Assembly: GCA_018065885.1 (NCBI GenBank)
Contig: JAGHSL010000206.1
Coordinates: forward strand, 1 to 6,627
DNA length: 6,627 nt
Reading direction: 5' to 3'
Origin: Candidatus Limimorpha equi
GTDB lineage: Bacteria > Bacteroidota > Bacteroidia > Bacteroidales > F082
The notes below the pieces were generated by a model that worked only from the letters and a program-made list of their open reading frames with translations, was not told the origin of the DNA and made no database searches. Within the stretch, counting starts at the first letter, position 1, and every line of letters starts with the position of its first letter. A program made the translations under genes and the position numbers. Of the stretch, positions 1 through 6,627 are shown piece after piece.

Positions 1-374
1 TTGTGACGCGCCATGCGCACCACCTGCATCGAGACCGTACTGCCGCCACGCACCACCTCGCCTGCCTTGAGGTTTTGCACCAACGCCTCCACAAAAGAAA
101 CCGGATTGAAACCCGGATGACGGAAAAACTGCTGGTCTTCGTATTCCAAAAGGCAAACTACATATTTCTTTGAATAGCAATCGCTTGCTGGAAAACGCCA
201 TTGACCATCTTCAGCGATTTTTGCGCCGAGCAATTCACCATCTCTTGCCGTCAGCACCGTTGAATAAGGTTCATCGAAACGTGGAACAGGAATGCAAACA
301 AAAATGACAAACAGCAAAAAAAATGCTGATAAAATAATTGTCAACTGCTTATGTTTGCGAAAAAAAATCTTCAT
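1..374 (-). CDS. pbpC: Penicillin-binding protein 1C, N-terminal part (runs off the left edge)
   Basis: This is the N-terminus of a peptidoglycan glycosyltransferase/transpeptidase that polymerises and cross-links cell wall from the periplasmic face of the inner membrane. Read from the ATG at 374..372, 124 complete codons are visible. Residues 1-10 are basic (MKIFFRKHKQ). Residues 11-30 form one hydrophobic helix, the expected uncleaved membrane anchor. GT51 motif I follows as EDQQFFRHPG, with the likely catalytic Glu at residue 79 and Asp at 80. Motif II is GGSTVSMQ at 110-117. The ending VVRMAR favours the PBP1C subtype, and so does the upstream macroglobulin gene, the known partner of pbpC. 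The start is well fixed: the helix begins 10 residues in, and the next in-frame Met lies inside motif II. The rest of the GT51 domain, the transpeptidase domain and the C-terminal PBP1C domain are outside the window, so their integrity cannot be judged. A promoter box lies only 9 bases upstream of the start. Confidence 0.93.
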   Translation of the reverse strand, partial: MKIFFRKHKQLTIILSAFFLLFVIFVCIPVPRFDEPYSTVLTARDGELLGAKIAEDGQWRFPASDCYSKKYVVCLLEYEDQQFFRHPGFNPVSFVEALVQNLKAGEVVRGGSTVSMQVVRMARH

Positions 375-383
375 ATACAAATG

Positions 384-391
384 CAAAACTA
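384..391 (-). promoter_or_regulatory. Probable -7 promoter box of pbpC (TAGTTTTG)
   Basis: Read on the minus strand, 391..384 is TAGTTTTG, a full match to the Bacteroidota -7 consensus TAnnTTTG. A TTTTG lies upstream at 410..406, but only 14 bases separate it from the box; the usual spacing to a -33 TTTG is about 19-21, so this second element is doubtful. Transcription would start roughly 4-8 bases past the box, at about 376-380, leaving almost no leader before the ATG at 374. The match is seen directly; promoter activity is inferred. Confidence 0.6.
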
Positions 392-433
392 CGCAAATTC
401 AGAAACAAAATGGCGGATAAAAACATTATTTAT

Positions 434-441
434 TAACTTTG
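434..441 (+). promoter_or_regulatory. Probable -7 promoter box of the ATPase/nuclease gene (TAACTTTG)
   Basis: Positions 434-441 read TAACTTTG, a full match to the Bacteroidota -7 consensus TAnnTTTG, within an AT-rich stretch (421-440). No good TTTG is visible at the -33 position (about 410-414). Transcription would start near 446-449, giving a leader of about 15-25 bases to the in-frame ATG codons at 463 or 472. The box overlaps a TTG at 439 that would otherwise lengthen the reading frame, so that TTG is very unlikely to be the start codon. Confidence 0.65.
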
Positions 442-462
442 CCGCTTGAAAATGACCGAACT

Positions 463-2040
463 ATGGAAGAAATGAGACTCTACACGGCTGGCATCTCCGA
501 CTTTGAAAGAATCAGGGAAGACAACCGAATTTACATCGACAAAACCGACCTTATCTATCAGCTGACGAAAGAATCGCAATTCATTTTCCTCAGCCGTCCG
601 AGAAGATTCGGCAAGACCTTGCTTTGCAGCACCTTGCAGTATTATTTCCAAGGAAGGAAAGACCTGTTTGAAGGCCTAAAAATCGAACAATTGGAAAAGA
701 ACTGGAAACAGTATCCTGTGTTCCGTTTCGATATCAGCGCCTGCAAATACAAAAGGAACACTGACGAAATTGTCGACGAACTGATGTATCAGGTGGCGAA
801 ATACGAACGAAAATACGGGGCGGAAAATGATTCCAAGACACCTGGAACCCGTTTGAAATCCTTAATCGAAAAGGCGCATGAAATGACAGGCCTCAAGGCA
901 GTCGTCATCATCGACGAATATGACTCGCCGCTTTTGGAGCATCTCTACGACGACATGCAGGCCGATGTGCGACGCACCTTGCAGGAATTCTATCAGGTGC
1001 TGAAAATCTGCGATGCCGATGAGCAGTTCGTCTTCATCACTGGCATCACCAAGTTCTCGCAACTCTCCATTTTCTCCTCCATCAACAACCTGACAAACAT
1101 CTCCATGCTCCCGCAATATGCGGCAATATGTGGCATCACGAAAGAGGAAATGGAAGAGACTTTCGCCTCCGACATTGCCGAACTGGCGAAATTCAACCAC
1201 CGCACAACGGAAGAAATTGCTGCCATTCTGCAACAGCAATACGATGGCTACCATTTCAGCAAGGTGTCGCCTGATGTATACAATCCTTTCAGTCTGACCA
1301 ACGCTTTCAAAAACAAGCAGATAGAATCCTATTGGTTCCAAAGCGGCACGCCGACTTTCCTTTTCGAGCACGTCAAGCGGTTCGGCACCGATGTCCTGAG
1401 CCTTTCACAACTGCAGGTCACGTCAAATCAGTTCGACATTCCCACCGAGGCCATGACTTCAGCCCTGCCGCTGCTCTATCAAAGCGGATACCTGACCATT
1501 AAAGGCTACGACTTCTACAGCCAAACCTACATTCTCGATTATCCGAATGCCGAAGTCAAGACAGGATTCCTCGATTGTTTCCTACAGACCGTATTAAACA
1601 TTAAAGGATATGACTCTCAGGGATTTGCAGGGATGCTTTATGCTTCGCTCATCTATCACGACATCGAAAAATTCATGGCGACCATGAAAGCGTTTTTTGC
1701 CTCCATACCTTACCATGACCATGGCAATGCAATTTTGGAAAAACTTACGACTTACGAAGCCTATTATGAAGTGCTTTCTTACGTTGTCTTTTCCATGATT
1801 AACTGCCGCACTTTCACGCAAGTCAAAACCACACTTGGCAGAACTGACGTAGTGATTCACATGAACGACATTGTTTATGTCATCGAAATCAAGTTGGACC
1901 GTCCCGCCGCCGAAGCCCTGCACCAAATCGACGAAAAAGGCTATATGATTCCTTATCAGGCCGAAGGAAAACCTGTCGTCAAGATGGGCATCAGCTTCTC
2001 TTCAACGACACGGACGGTGGAAGATTGGGTGATTGGATAA
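463..2040 (+). CDS. AAA-ATPase-like / PD-(D/E)XK nuclease family protein (DUF1703 type)
   Basis: This is a complete two-domain protein, 525 residues from the ATG at 463. The N-terminal half is an AAA-ATPase-like domain. It has the family-type P-loop SRPRRFGKT (44-52, Lys 51), which lacks the first Gly of a classic Walker A as is usual here, a Walker B VVIIDEYD (147-154), a sensor-like TGITKFS (193-199), and the family signature YDGYHF followed by YNPFSL (260-278). The C-terminal domain has a PD-(D/E)XK nuclease core: GRTD (Asp 462) and then EIK (Glu 475, Lys 477), followed by a helix with the conserved ALHQI pattern. All expected catalytic positions are present, so the protein looks active. 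No signal peptide or membrane segment is seen, so it should be cytoplasmic. Its role is unknown; the family is multicopy in many Bacteroidota, and defence or mobile-DNA roles are only guesses. The start could instead be the ATG at 472 (522 residues). The gene sits between the macroglobulin gene and pbpC on the opposite strand. By eye its base composition resembles its neighbours', so there is no sign of very recent transfer. Confidence 0.92.
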   Translation: MEEMRLYTAGISDFERIREDNRIYIDKTDLIYQLTKESQFIFLSRPRRFGKTLLCSTLQYYFQGRKDLFEGLKIEQLEKNWKQYPVFRFDISACKYKRNTDEIVDELMYQVAKYERKYGAENDSKTPGTRLKSLIEKAHEMTGLKAVVIIDEYDSPLLEHLYDDMQADVRRTLQEFYQVLKICDADEQFVFITGITKFSQLSIFSSINNLTNISMLPQYAAICGITKEEMEETFASDIAELAKFNHRTTEEIAAILQQQYDGYHFSKVSPDVYNPFSLTNAFKNKQIESYWFQSGTPTFLFEHVKRFGTDVLSLSQLQVTSNQFDIPTEAMTSALPLLYQSGYLTIKGYDFYSQTYILDYPNAEVKTGFLDCFLQTVLNIKGYDSQGFAGMLYASLIYHDIEKFMATMKAFFASIPYHDHGNAILEKLTTYEAYYEVLSYVVFSMINCRTFTQVKTTLGRTDVVIHMNDIVYVIEIKLDRPAAEALHQIDEKGYMIPYQAEGKPVVKMGISFSSTTRTVEDWVIG

Positions 2041-2063
2041 AGAACGATTTTACACCTTATATA

Positions 2064-2101
2064 AAAAATGTCCATAAGCAGAAACACTTATGGACATTTT
2101 T
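2064..2101. terminator. Two-way intrinsic terminator hairpin between convergent genes
   Basis: Positions 2064-2078 and 2087-2101 are perfect inverted repeats (15 bp, core ATGTCCATAAG) around the 8-base loop CAGAAACA. On the plus strand the stem ends in five T, then G and four more T (2097-2106), and it begins 24 bases after the stop codon at 2040. On the minus strand the stem runs into six T (2068-2063), 24 bases beyond the macroglobulin stop codon at 2125. The hairpin should therefore end transcription of both convergent genes. The stem is fairly A/T rich, so its strength is uncertain. Confidence 0.85.
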
Positions 2102-2124
2102 GTTTTCAGATTAAGTCGGAAACC

Positions 2125-5100
2125 TTATTTCACCACGGTTTCCCTTGCAGGAACCACGTAGTAAATCTGGTCGCTGTACATGTCTTCGCAGCGGACGGCC
2201 GGAATCATGTAATTGCCTTCGTAGGTGGCATTCAGTTTCAGGGTGAAAGTCTGCTTTGTATTCGGCATCAGGTCGAAATAGAAGTAGGCGCGGTCGTCGC
2301 GGATGTCAATGTGCTTGGCACCTTGGTTCTCGGAATCAGCACCCGTCAGACGCTCGTTGACAATTTCCCAACCTGCCGGCAAATAATATGACAAAGCCAA
2401 TTCAGTGACGCTGTAATTGCTTGGATTTTCAACGGTCATCTTCACCATGAAATCAGTGCCCATAGCAAGATTGCTTGGATTGAGTGTTGCGCCATTCTTA
2501 TCGCAATAGTTAACCTTCATATTGATATAATTGCCCGATTCCTGAGTTTCGTACTCGGCAACAGATGCCTTTGTGAAGATGTTGGCAATGATTTTCTGGT
2601 CACTGTTGTTCCTGATTTCCACCTTATTATTTCCGATGGTCGGGACAAACTCACAGCCAATGGCGCTCATGTTGCCGTTCAAGGTCTTTTCATCGCCGTT
2701 GATGTTGAGCGTAGCCGAAAGGTTGGAATTGTTCAAGTCATTCATTTCAGCATACTTGCCCAAAACGAAGATGGCGAATGCAGTCGACTGGGTGTCCAAC
2801 CAATTGTTGCTGTTCAACATTCCGCAAAGCTCATTGACATTGTTTTGAATGGTCTGCTGGTCAATGCCACAAAGCATCTGCGTGTAGATGGTGAAAGCCA
2901 AATCACGGGCTTGCGAGCCAAACGAAGTCTTGTAATCAGAAATCGCTCCGCCGTTTGCCACTGGCAACATGCCTTGTGCTATGTTTTTCTTGCCAATCTG
3001 CGCGAAAGCGGCAGCAGCCAACGACTTGGTCAAAGGATAACTCAGTTCCAATTCCTTGAAGCGGTTCATGGCACCGGTTTCAGGAGCGCCGGCCAAAGCC
3101 AGGACAAACAGACGGTAAGCCTGAATGGTCTCGCCTTGCGGGAAGTCAGGATTGTTGCGCCACTGCTTTGCCTTGTCAGCCTGATATTTCTTCAAGCCAT
3201 CGATGAAATAGGACGGCACATCGAAACCTTGTTTCTGAGCTTCGACTAAGAAATGCAAAGCATAGATTTCCGTCCAAGGTTCAGTGTAATTGCCGCCTTT
3301 CCAGTTGGTCATCGAGTTATCCGATTTCTGATAAGAGCGCAAATCGGCGATAATGCCATTGATATGGTTCTTCATCTTCTCCACTGCGGCTTCATCCTGC
3401 TGCACGAAATAATTCAGATAGAGTTGCGGGAACGCCTTTGAAGTGACTTGTTCGAGGCAACCATGAGGATAAGAATTCAGGAAATCGAGGCGGCCAAACA
3501 AATCGACTGGAATCAAGGATGAAACCGTAATGTTTCCGCTTTGCGTGCCAGACATGCCTTTCAAGTCGAACGGAACCGAAACGGTTTCATTAGCAGGGAT
3601 TTCTTTAGTGATGACATTGCGTTTTTCGGCGTATGGCATACGGACTGGGATTTCCGTCTTGCTTTCGGCTTCAAAGCCCGAGCCCGAAACAGTGACTTTC
3701 ATCACGGCATTGCCGGCAACTTCATTCACTTTTACCTTCATGGCAATCATGCCTTCGCCGTTGCCGTCAATGCTGACCGTGGTCGGCAAGGTGCCAATGG
3801 CGGTCAGATTCTGATTGTCGGTTTTCACATTCAAGGTCTTGCCTTTGCTGATCGGCGAAAGCACCTGCACCTTCAACGTCAGTTCATCGCCAGGAGCGGC
3901 GACACGCGGAGCAGCTGGATAAAGCGTAATCGGGTCAATGACCTTCATCTGCTTTTCGGCTGAACCAAACGACTTTTCGCCACTCTTTGCAACCACCATA
4001 AAGCGCAAAGCGCCAGAGCATTGCGGCACTTCAAATTCGTGCGTATTCGTGCTGCCAGCCTTCAGTTCGAAAGGTCCTAAAGTCACGGCGTAAGCCTTGA
4101 AACGGTTATCCAAAGTGATTTCCTGGTTAATGATGCCGTCACCGCCGATGGCATAAACCGAGCCGAGTTCACCGCTGAACGCATCGATAACCGAAGCGTA
4201 ATTGTCCCAAGTGCGGACGCTCAAAGCCTGCTTGCTGTTGAAATAACGGTATGGGTCAGGCGTCGAGAAATTGGTCAAACCAAGGATACCTTCGTCAACG
4301 ACAGCCAACGTGTAGGCCATAGCCTTGCCATTGGTCTCCGAAACCTTGATTTCCAACTTTTTACCCGTATTGGATTCAGCAGGAACCTTCACTTCCGGTT
4401 TCAGTTCCAAAGCCTTGTTTTCGACTTTCACAGGAATCACGCCATACATACGGATTGGCATATCGTTGGCGGCATCGTGAGGTTGAAGCAACGCCACATA
4501 GACATATACATTCGGAATCATCTCTTCGGTAGCCTTGATTTCAAACTTGCCTTCCGAACCGAGTTTGTCCAAATAGAAATGTTGCAGCACCTTATCGTTG
4601 GCTTCGACAGTCACCATCGCCTTTGCCGTTTCATTAGCAGGGAATGTCACCACGATGTTTTCACACACATTATAACTTTCGGCCGTGGCCTTCATCGCAA
4701 GTTGGACAGGCGCGCCCGATGCAGAAGAGGCATGCATGTAAGTTGAACCCCAATCGAAGCAAACGACCTTGGCGAAACGGTTTCCACTCTGCTGATCTTC
4801 AACGACAAACAGATAATTGCCCCAATTGTCATCAGAAATGTTGAAAGTCACCGAAGTCTTGCCATTGCACGAGAGCGTGCCGTTTTCGACAGGGCGCTTG
4901 TAAGTGCCGCTGGCATAACGCTGCAAGGAATAGCTGTCCTCGCTCGACCACCACCAATAGGAATCCAATTTATAAAGGGCATATTCCAAAGTCGTTGTCG
5001 CCTCGCTCAAAACGCCGCTTTCCTTCACGACGGCAATATTGAATTTCCAATCCTTGCCCGTGTCGTAGAAACTGCCGTATTTCGATTGCGTGGCTGGCAT

Positions 5101-6627
5101 TTCAACGCCGACATAACTCTCGCAAGGTGAAAGCTTTGCAGCCGTTGAAGTGATGCTGAAATCGCCGCTTTGTTCAAAGACCTTCGTGGTGAAAGTGGCA
5201 TTCAGCATTTGCGATGCGGACAATTCCTTGAAAGGTGCAAAGCCAATGTTTGCATTGCCTTCGCCATTCAGCGGACCGCTGTAAACCGAGATTTCCTCTG
5301 GCGAAAATTCGTTGGTTTCATCAACGAAAGTATATTCTGCGAAGTTCTTGAAATTCGTCTCGCCCATGCGCACCTTGGCGTCAATTTCAGCATTCAAGCC
5401 ATTGGCTTTCAATCCGTTCAGCCATTTTGAGTTTAAAGTCACATGGTCAGGATGATTGATGCTGATTACTTCTGGAAGATTCAGATTGATTTCCAAACGG
5501 TTCGGTTTCACGGTCTCGACACGCAACATCTTGGTGATGACGCTTGTGCCAATCTTGAATTTTGCCGTCCAAAGACCCGTTTCATCCGACGGATTGGTCG
5601 GGACATTGAAACAATAGATGCCGCCAATGGCATTCGATTTGGTTTGCTTGGTATAGAGTCGCGACGAGGCATCGTAGACCTCCATCACGACAGGATATTT
5701 TTCAGGAATGGCGTTGTCGAAATCGCTCAGCATCAAATTGATTTGCAGTTCATCGCCCGGACGCCAAACGCCACGGTTGGTGTAGGCAAAGCCTGCCACA
5801 CCTTTTTCAACGGCTTCGCCGCCAATATCAAACTTACTGTATGACAACGCATTGCCATCATTCGTCTTGATGACAGACTTGCTGCCGTCGTTGCCTTTTG
5901 CAACCACGAAAGCAGGACGATTGACACACTGCAATTGGGCAAAGCCCGCAGCATCGGCAGTAGCCGAAGCCAATTCCTGACGCTGGAAATTATAGGCCGT
6001 CACCTTGGCACCGCTTGCAGGTTTCGCATCAGAAATCTGATAAACGAACACATCTACCAAGTCATTACGGCCCATCTTGGCAGTCACAGCGAGGTTTGAA
6101 ATCACGATGTTCTTCTTTTGCTCAACGTCATTATAATAGCAGAATCCATTGGGGTCGTCCCAATCGCCATCATAATTGTATTCCTTGTAATCATAGCCGT
6201 TTCCATCCCAATAATTCTGTTCACGCATTTGGTTTTCCTTGGAAGCCATCTTCATTTCATCGGTAGCGAAAACATAATCCCGAGGACCAAAATCGAGGCT
6301 CAACTGATACATGTCGCCAGCTTTCACATCGATATAATCAGACAAAACTATCGGGAAAGTCTTCCACTGCGTTGGATTTGGATTTTCGACTTCCAAACGG
6401 ACTTTCTTTTCCAAGCGGCCCGCCTTGCGCACACCGTAAGTCTCATCCAACTCATTGTCTTGCAGGAATGAAAGCACGTTATCATCGTAAATTCTGATGA
6501 TGCGCAAGGTCACGGAATTCAGGCAAATGGCATCAAAATAAACCGTGGCATCGTTCACATTCGGGATAATGTTGCCCTCGCAAGTCCAACGGACCTGAGG
6601 CTTGTTTTCGGTCAAATCGAATTTGTA
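2125..6627 (-). CDS. Bacterial alpha-2-macroglobulin with intact thioester, C-terminal 1500 residues (runs off the right edge)
   Basis: This is a giant envelope protein that, by family knowledge, traps proteases: cleavage of a bait region springs a thioester that bonds covalently to the attacker. Residues are counted from the right edge. About 9-110 is a bacterial macroglobulin domain with the family pattern IYDDNVLSFLQ. An aromatic, acidic loop follows at 139-165. MG2 carries RGVWRPGD at 285-292. More MG domains follow, then the bait-region domain, which ends with VVDEGILGLT (776-785) and TPDPYRYF (789-796). MG7 (about 840-930) precedes the thioester domain, where GCLEQ places Cys 1057 and Gln 1060. 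The last 110 or so residues form the C-terminal MG10-type domain, including RDDRAYFYFD and EDMYSDQ. The frame is open to the window edge, so the true start, the signal peptide or lipobox, and probably several hundred residues are missing. The TTG at 6615 is not a credible start because homology-like sequence runs right up to it. pbpC, the usual downstream partner, lies on the same strand beyond the inserted ATPase/nuclease gene. Confidence 0.95.
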   Translation of the reverse strand, partial: YKFDLTENKPQVRWTCEGNIIPNVNDATVYFDAICLNSVTLRIIRIYDDNVLSFLQDNELDETYGVRKAGRLEKKVRLEVENPNPTQWKTFPIVLSDYIDVKAGDMYQLSLDFGPRDYVFATDEMKMASKENQMREQNYWDGNGYDYKEYNYDGDWDDPNGFCYYNDVEQKKNIVISNLAVTAKMGRNDLVDVFVYQISDAKPASGAKVTAYNFQRQELASATADAAGFAQLQCVNRPAFVVAKGNDGSKSVIKTNDGNALSYSKFDIGGEAVEKGVAGFAYTNRGVWRPGDELQINLMLSDFDNAIPEKYPVVMEVYDASSRLYTKQTKSNAIGGIYCFNVPTNPSDETGLWTAKFKIGTSVITKMLRVETVKPNRLEINLNLPEVISINHPDHVTLNSKWLNGLKANGLNAEIDAKVRMGETNFKNFAEYTFVDETNEFSPEEISVYSGPLNGEGNANIGFAPFKELSASQMLNATFTTKVFEQSGDFSITSTAAKLSPCESYVGVEMPATQSKYGSFYDTGKDWKFNIAVVKESGVLSEATTTLEYALYKLDSYWWWSSEDSYSLQRYASGTYKRPVENGTLSCNGKTSVTFNISDDNWGNYLFVVEDQQSGNRFAKVVCFDWGSTYMHASSASGAPVQLAMKATAESYNVCENIVVTFPANETAKAMVTVEANDKVLQHFYLDKLGSEGKFEIKATEEMIPNVYVYVALLQPHDAANDMPIRMYGVIPVKVENKALELKPEVKVPAESNTGKKLEIKVSETNGKAMAYTLAVVDEGILGLTNFSTPDPYRYFNSKQALSVRTWDNYASVIDAFSGELGSVYAIGGDGIINQEITLDNRFKAYAVTLGPFELKAGSTNTHEFEVPQCSGALRFMVVAKSGEKSFGSAEKQMKVIDPITLYPAAPRVAAPGDELTLKVQVLSPISKGKTLNVKTDNQNLTAIGTLPTTVSIDGNGEGMIAMKVKVNEVAGNAVMKVTVSGSGFEAESKTEIPVRMPYAEKRNVITKEIPANETVSVPFDLKGMSGTQSGNITVSSLIPVDLFGRLDFLNSYPHGCLEQVTSKAFPQLYLNYFVQQDEAAVEKMKNHINGIIADLRSYQKSDNSMTNWKGGNYTEPWTEIYALHFLVEAQKQGFDVPSYFIDGLKKYQADKAKQWRNNPDFPQGETIQAYRLFVLALAGAPETGAMNRFKELELSYPLTKSLAAAAFAQIGKKNIAQGMLPVANGGAISDYKTSFGSQARDLAFTIYTQMLCGIDQQTIQNNVNELCGMLNSNNWLDTQSTAFAIFVLGKYAEMNDLNNSNLSATLNINGDEKTLNGNMSAIGCEFVPTIGNNKVEIRNNSDQKIIANIFTKASVAEYETQESGNYINMKVNYCDKNGATLNPSNLAMGTDFMVKMTVENPSNYSVTELALSYYLPAGWEIVNERLTGADSENQGAKHIDIRDDRAYFYFDLMPNTKQTFTLKLNATYEGNYMIPAVRCEDMYSDQIYYVVPARETVVK
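3448..3459 (-). other. Thioester motif CLEQ of the macroglobulin
   Basis: Codons 3459..3448 encode Cys-Leu-Glu-Gln, directly after SYPHG. This is the CxEQ thioester signature, in which the Cys and Gln side chains join to form the reactive bond. Many bacterial macroglobulins lack the Cys; this one keeps it, so covalent capture of proteases is expected. The conserved helix-rich sequence after it, including EPWTEIYALHFLVEA, fits the thioester-domain toroid. Confidence 0.92.

Noticed and set aside
439..462. TTG at 439 as the start of the ATPase/nuclease gene
   Set aside because: The TTG lies inside the TAACTTTG promoter box (434-441), so it would be upstream of the predicted transcript. The extra eight residues do not resemble the family N-terminus, and in-frame ATGs at 463 and 472 fit better.
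862..1371. Minus-strand open frame of 169 codons inside the ATPase/nuclease gene
   Set aside because: It lies antisense to the most conserved motifs of the real gene, and its translation shows no recognisable domain or low-complexity membrane pattern.
400..2086. The 8-mer CAGAAACA at 400-407 and 2079-2086 as a target-site duplication around an inserted cassette
   Set aside because: An 8-base match in A-rich intergenic DNA is easily chance, the right copy is the terminator loop and not a boundary, and no terminal inverted repeats or transposase accompany it.
2064..2101. The perfect inverted repeat as an insertion-sequence end, recombination site or CRISPR-like repeat
   Set aside because: There is one copy only, it sits midway between two convergent stop codons, and T-runs flank it on both strands; a terminator explains all of this.
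2845..3249. Plus-strand open frame of 134 codons, and several others antisense to the macroglobulin gene such as 5443-5844 and 3541-3963
   Set aside because: They lie wholly inside a strongly supported coding gene on the other strand, have no recognisable domains and no promoter box, and look like byproducts of its codon use.
6613..6627. TTG at 6615 as the start of the macroglobulin gene
   Set aside because: The frame stays open through the window edge (YKFD precedes it), there is no signal peptide after the TTG, and a macroglobulin domain begins at once. The gene clearly continues to the right.

Overview
The window looks like chromosomal DNA from a member of the Bacteroidota (Bacteroidales-like). 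Both start regions carry good matches to the Bacteroidota -7 promoter box TAnnTTTG and no convincing Shine-Dalgarno sequence. The large protein has the layout of the long alpha-2-macroglobulins of that phylum. The species cannot be named from this sequence.

Layout, left to right. (1) Positions 1-374, minus strand: the first 124 codons of pbpC (penicillin-binding protein 1C), with a membrane anchor and both hallmark motifs of a GT51 peptidoglycan glycosyltransferase; the gene runs off the left edge. (2) Positions 375-462: a compact divergent promoter region with one TAnnTTTG box facing each way. (3) Positions 463-2040, plus strand: a complete gene for a protein with an AAA-ATPase-like domain and a C-terminal PD-(D/E)XK nuclease domain (DUF1703 type), cellular role unknown. 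(4) Positions 2041-2124: an intergenic gap between convergent genes, holding a perfect 15-bp hairpin with T-runs on both sides, a probable two-way terminator. (5) Positions 2125-6627, minus strand: the last 1500 codons of a thioester-containing bacterial alpha-2-macroglobulin; its N-terminus lies beyond the right edge.

How the genes relate. The macroglobulin and pbpC lie on the same strand in the order known from other bacteria (yfhM-pbpC in E. coli). There they are thought to form a periplasmic defence and repair pair: the macroglobulin traps invading proteases through its thioester, and PBP1C helps repair the cell wall. Here the pair is split by the ATPase/nuclease gene on the opposite strand, with its own promoter and terminator. 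The terminator should stop macroglobulin transcripts before pbpC, and a separate promoter lies right at the pbpC start, so pbpC appears to be transcribed on its own. The inserted gene belongs to a family that is multicopy in many Bacteroidota genomes. It is the least understood part of the window, but it is a known family and not a new system. I found no RNA genes, CRISPR arrays, insertion sequences or tandem repeats.
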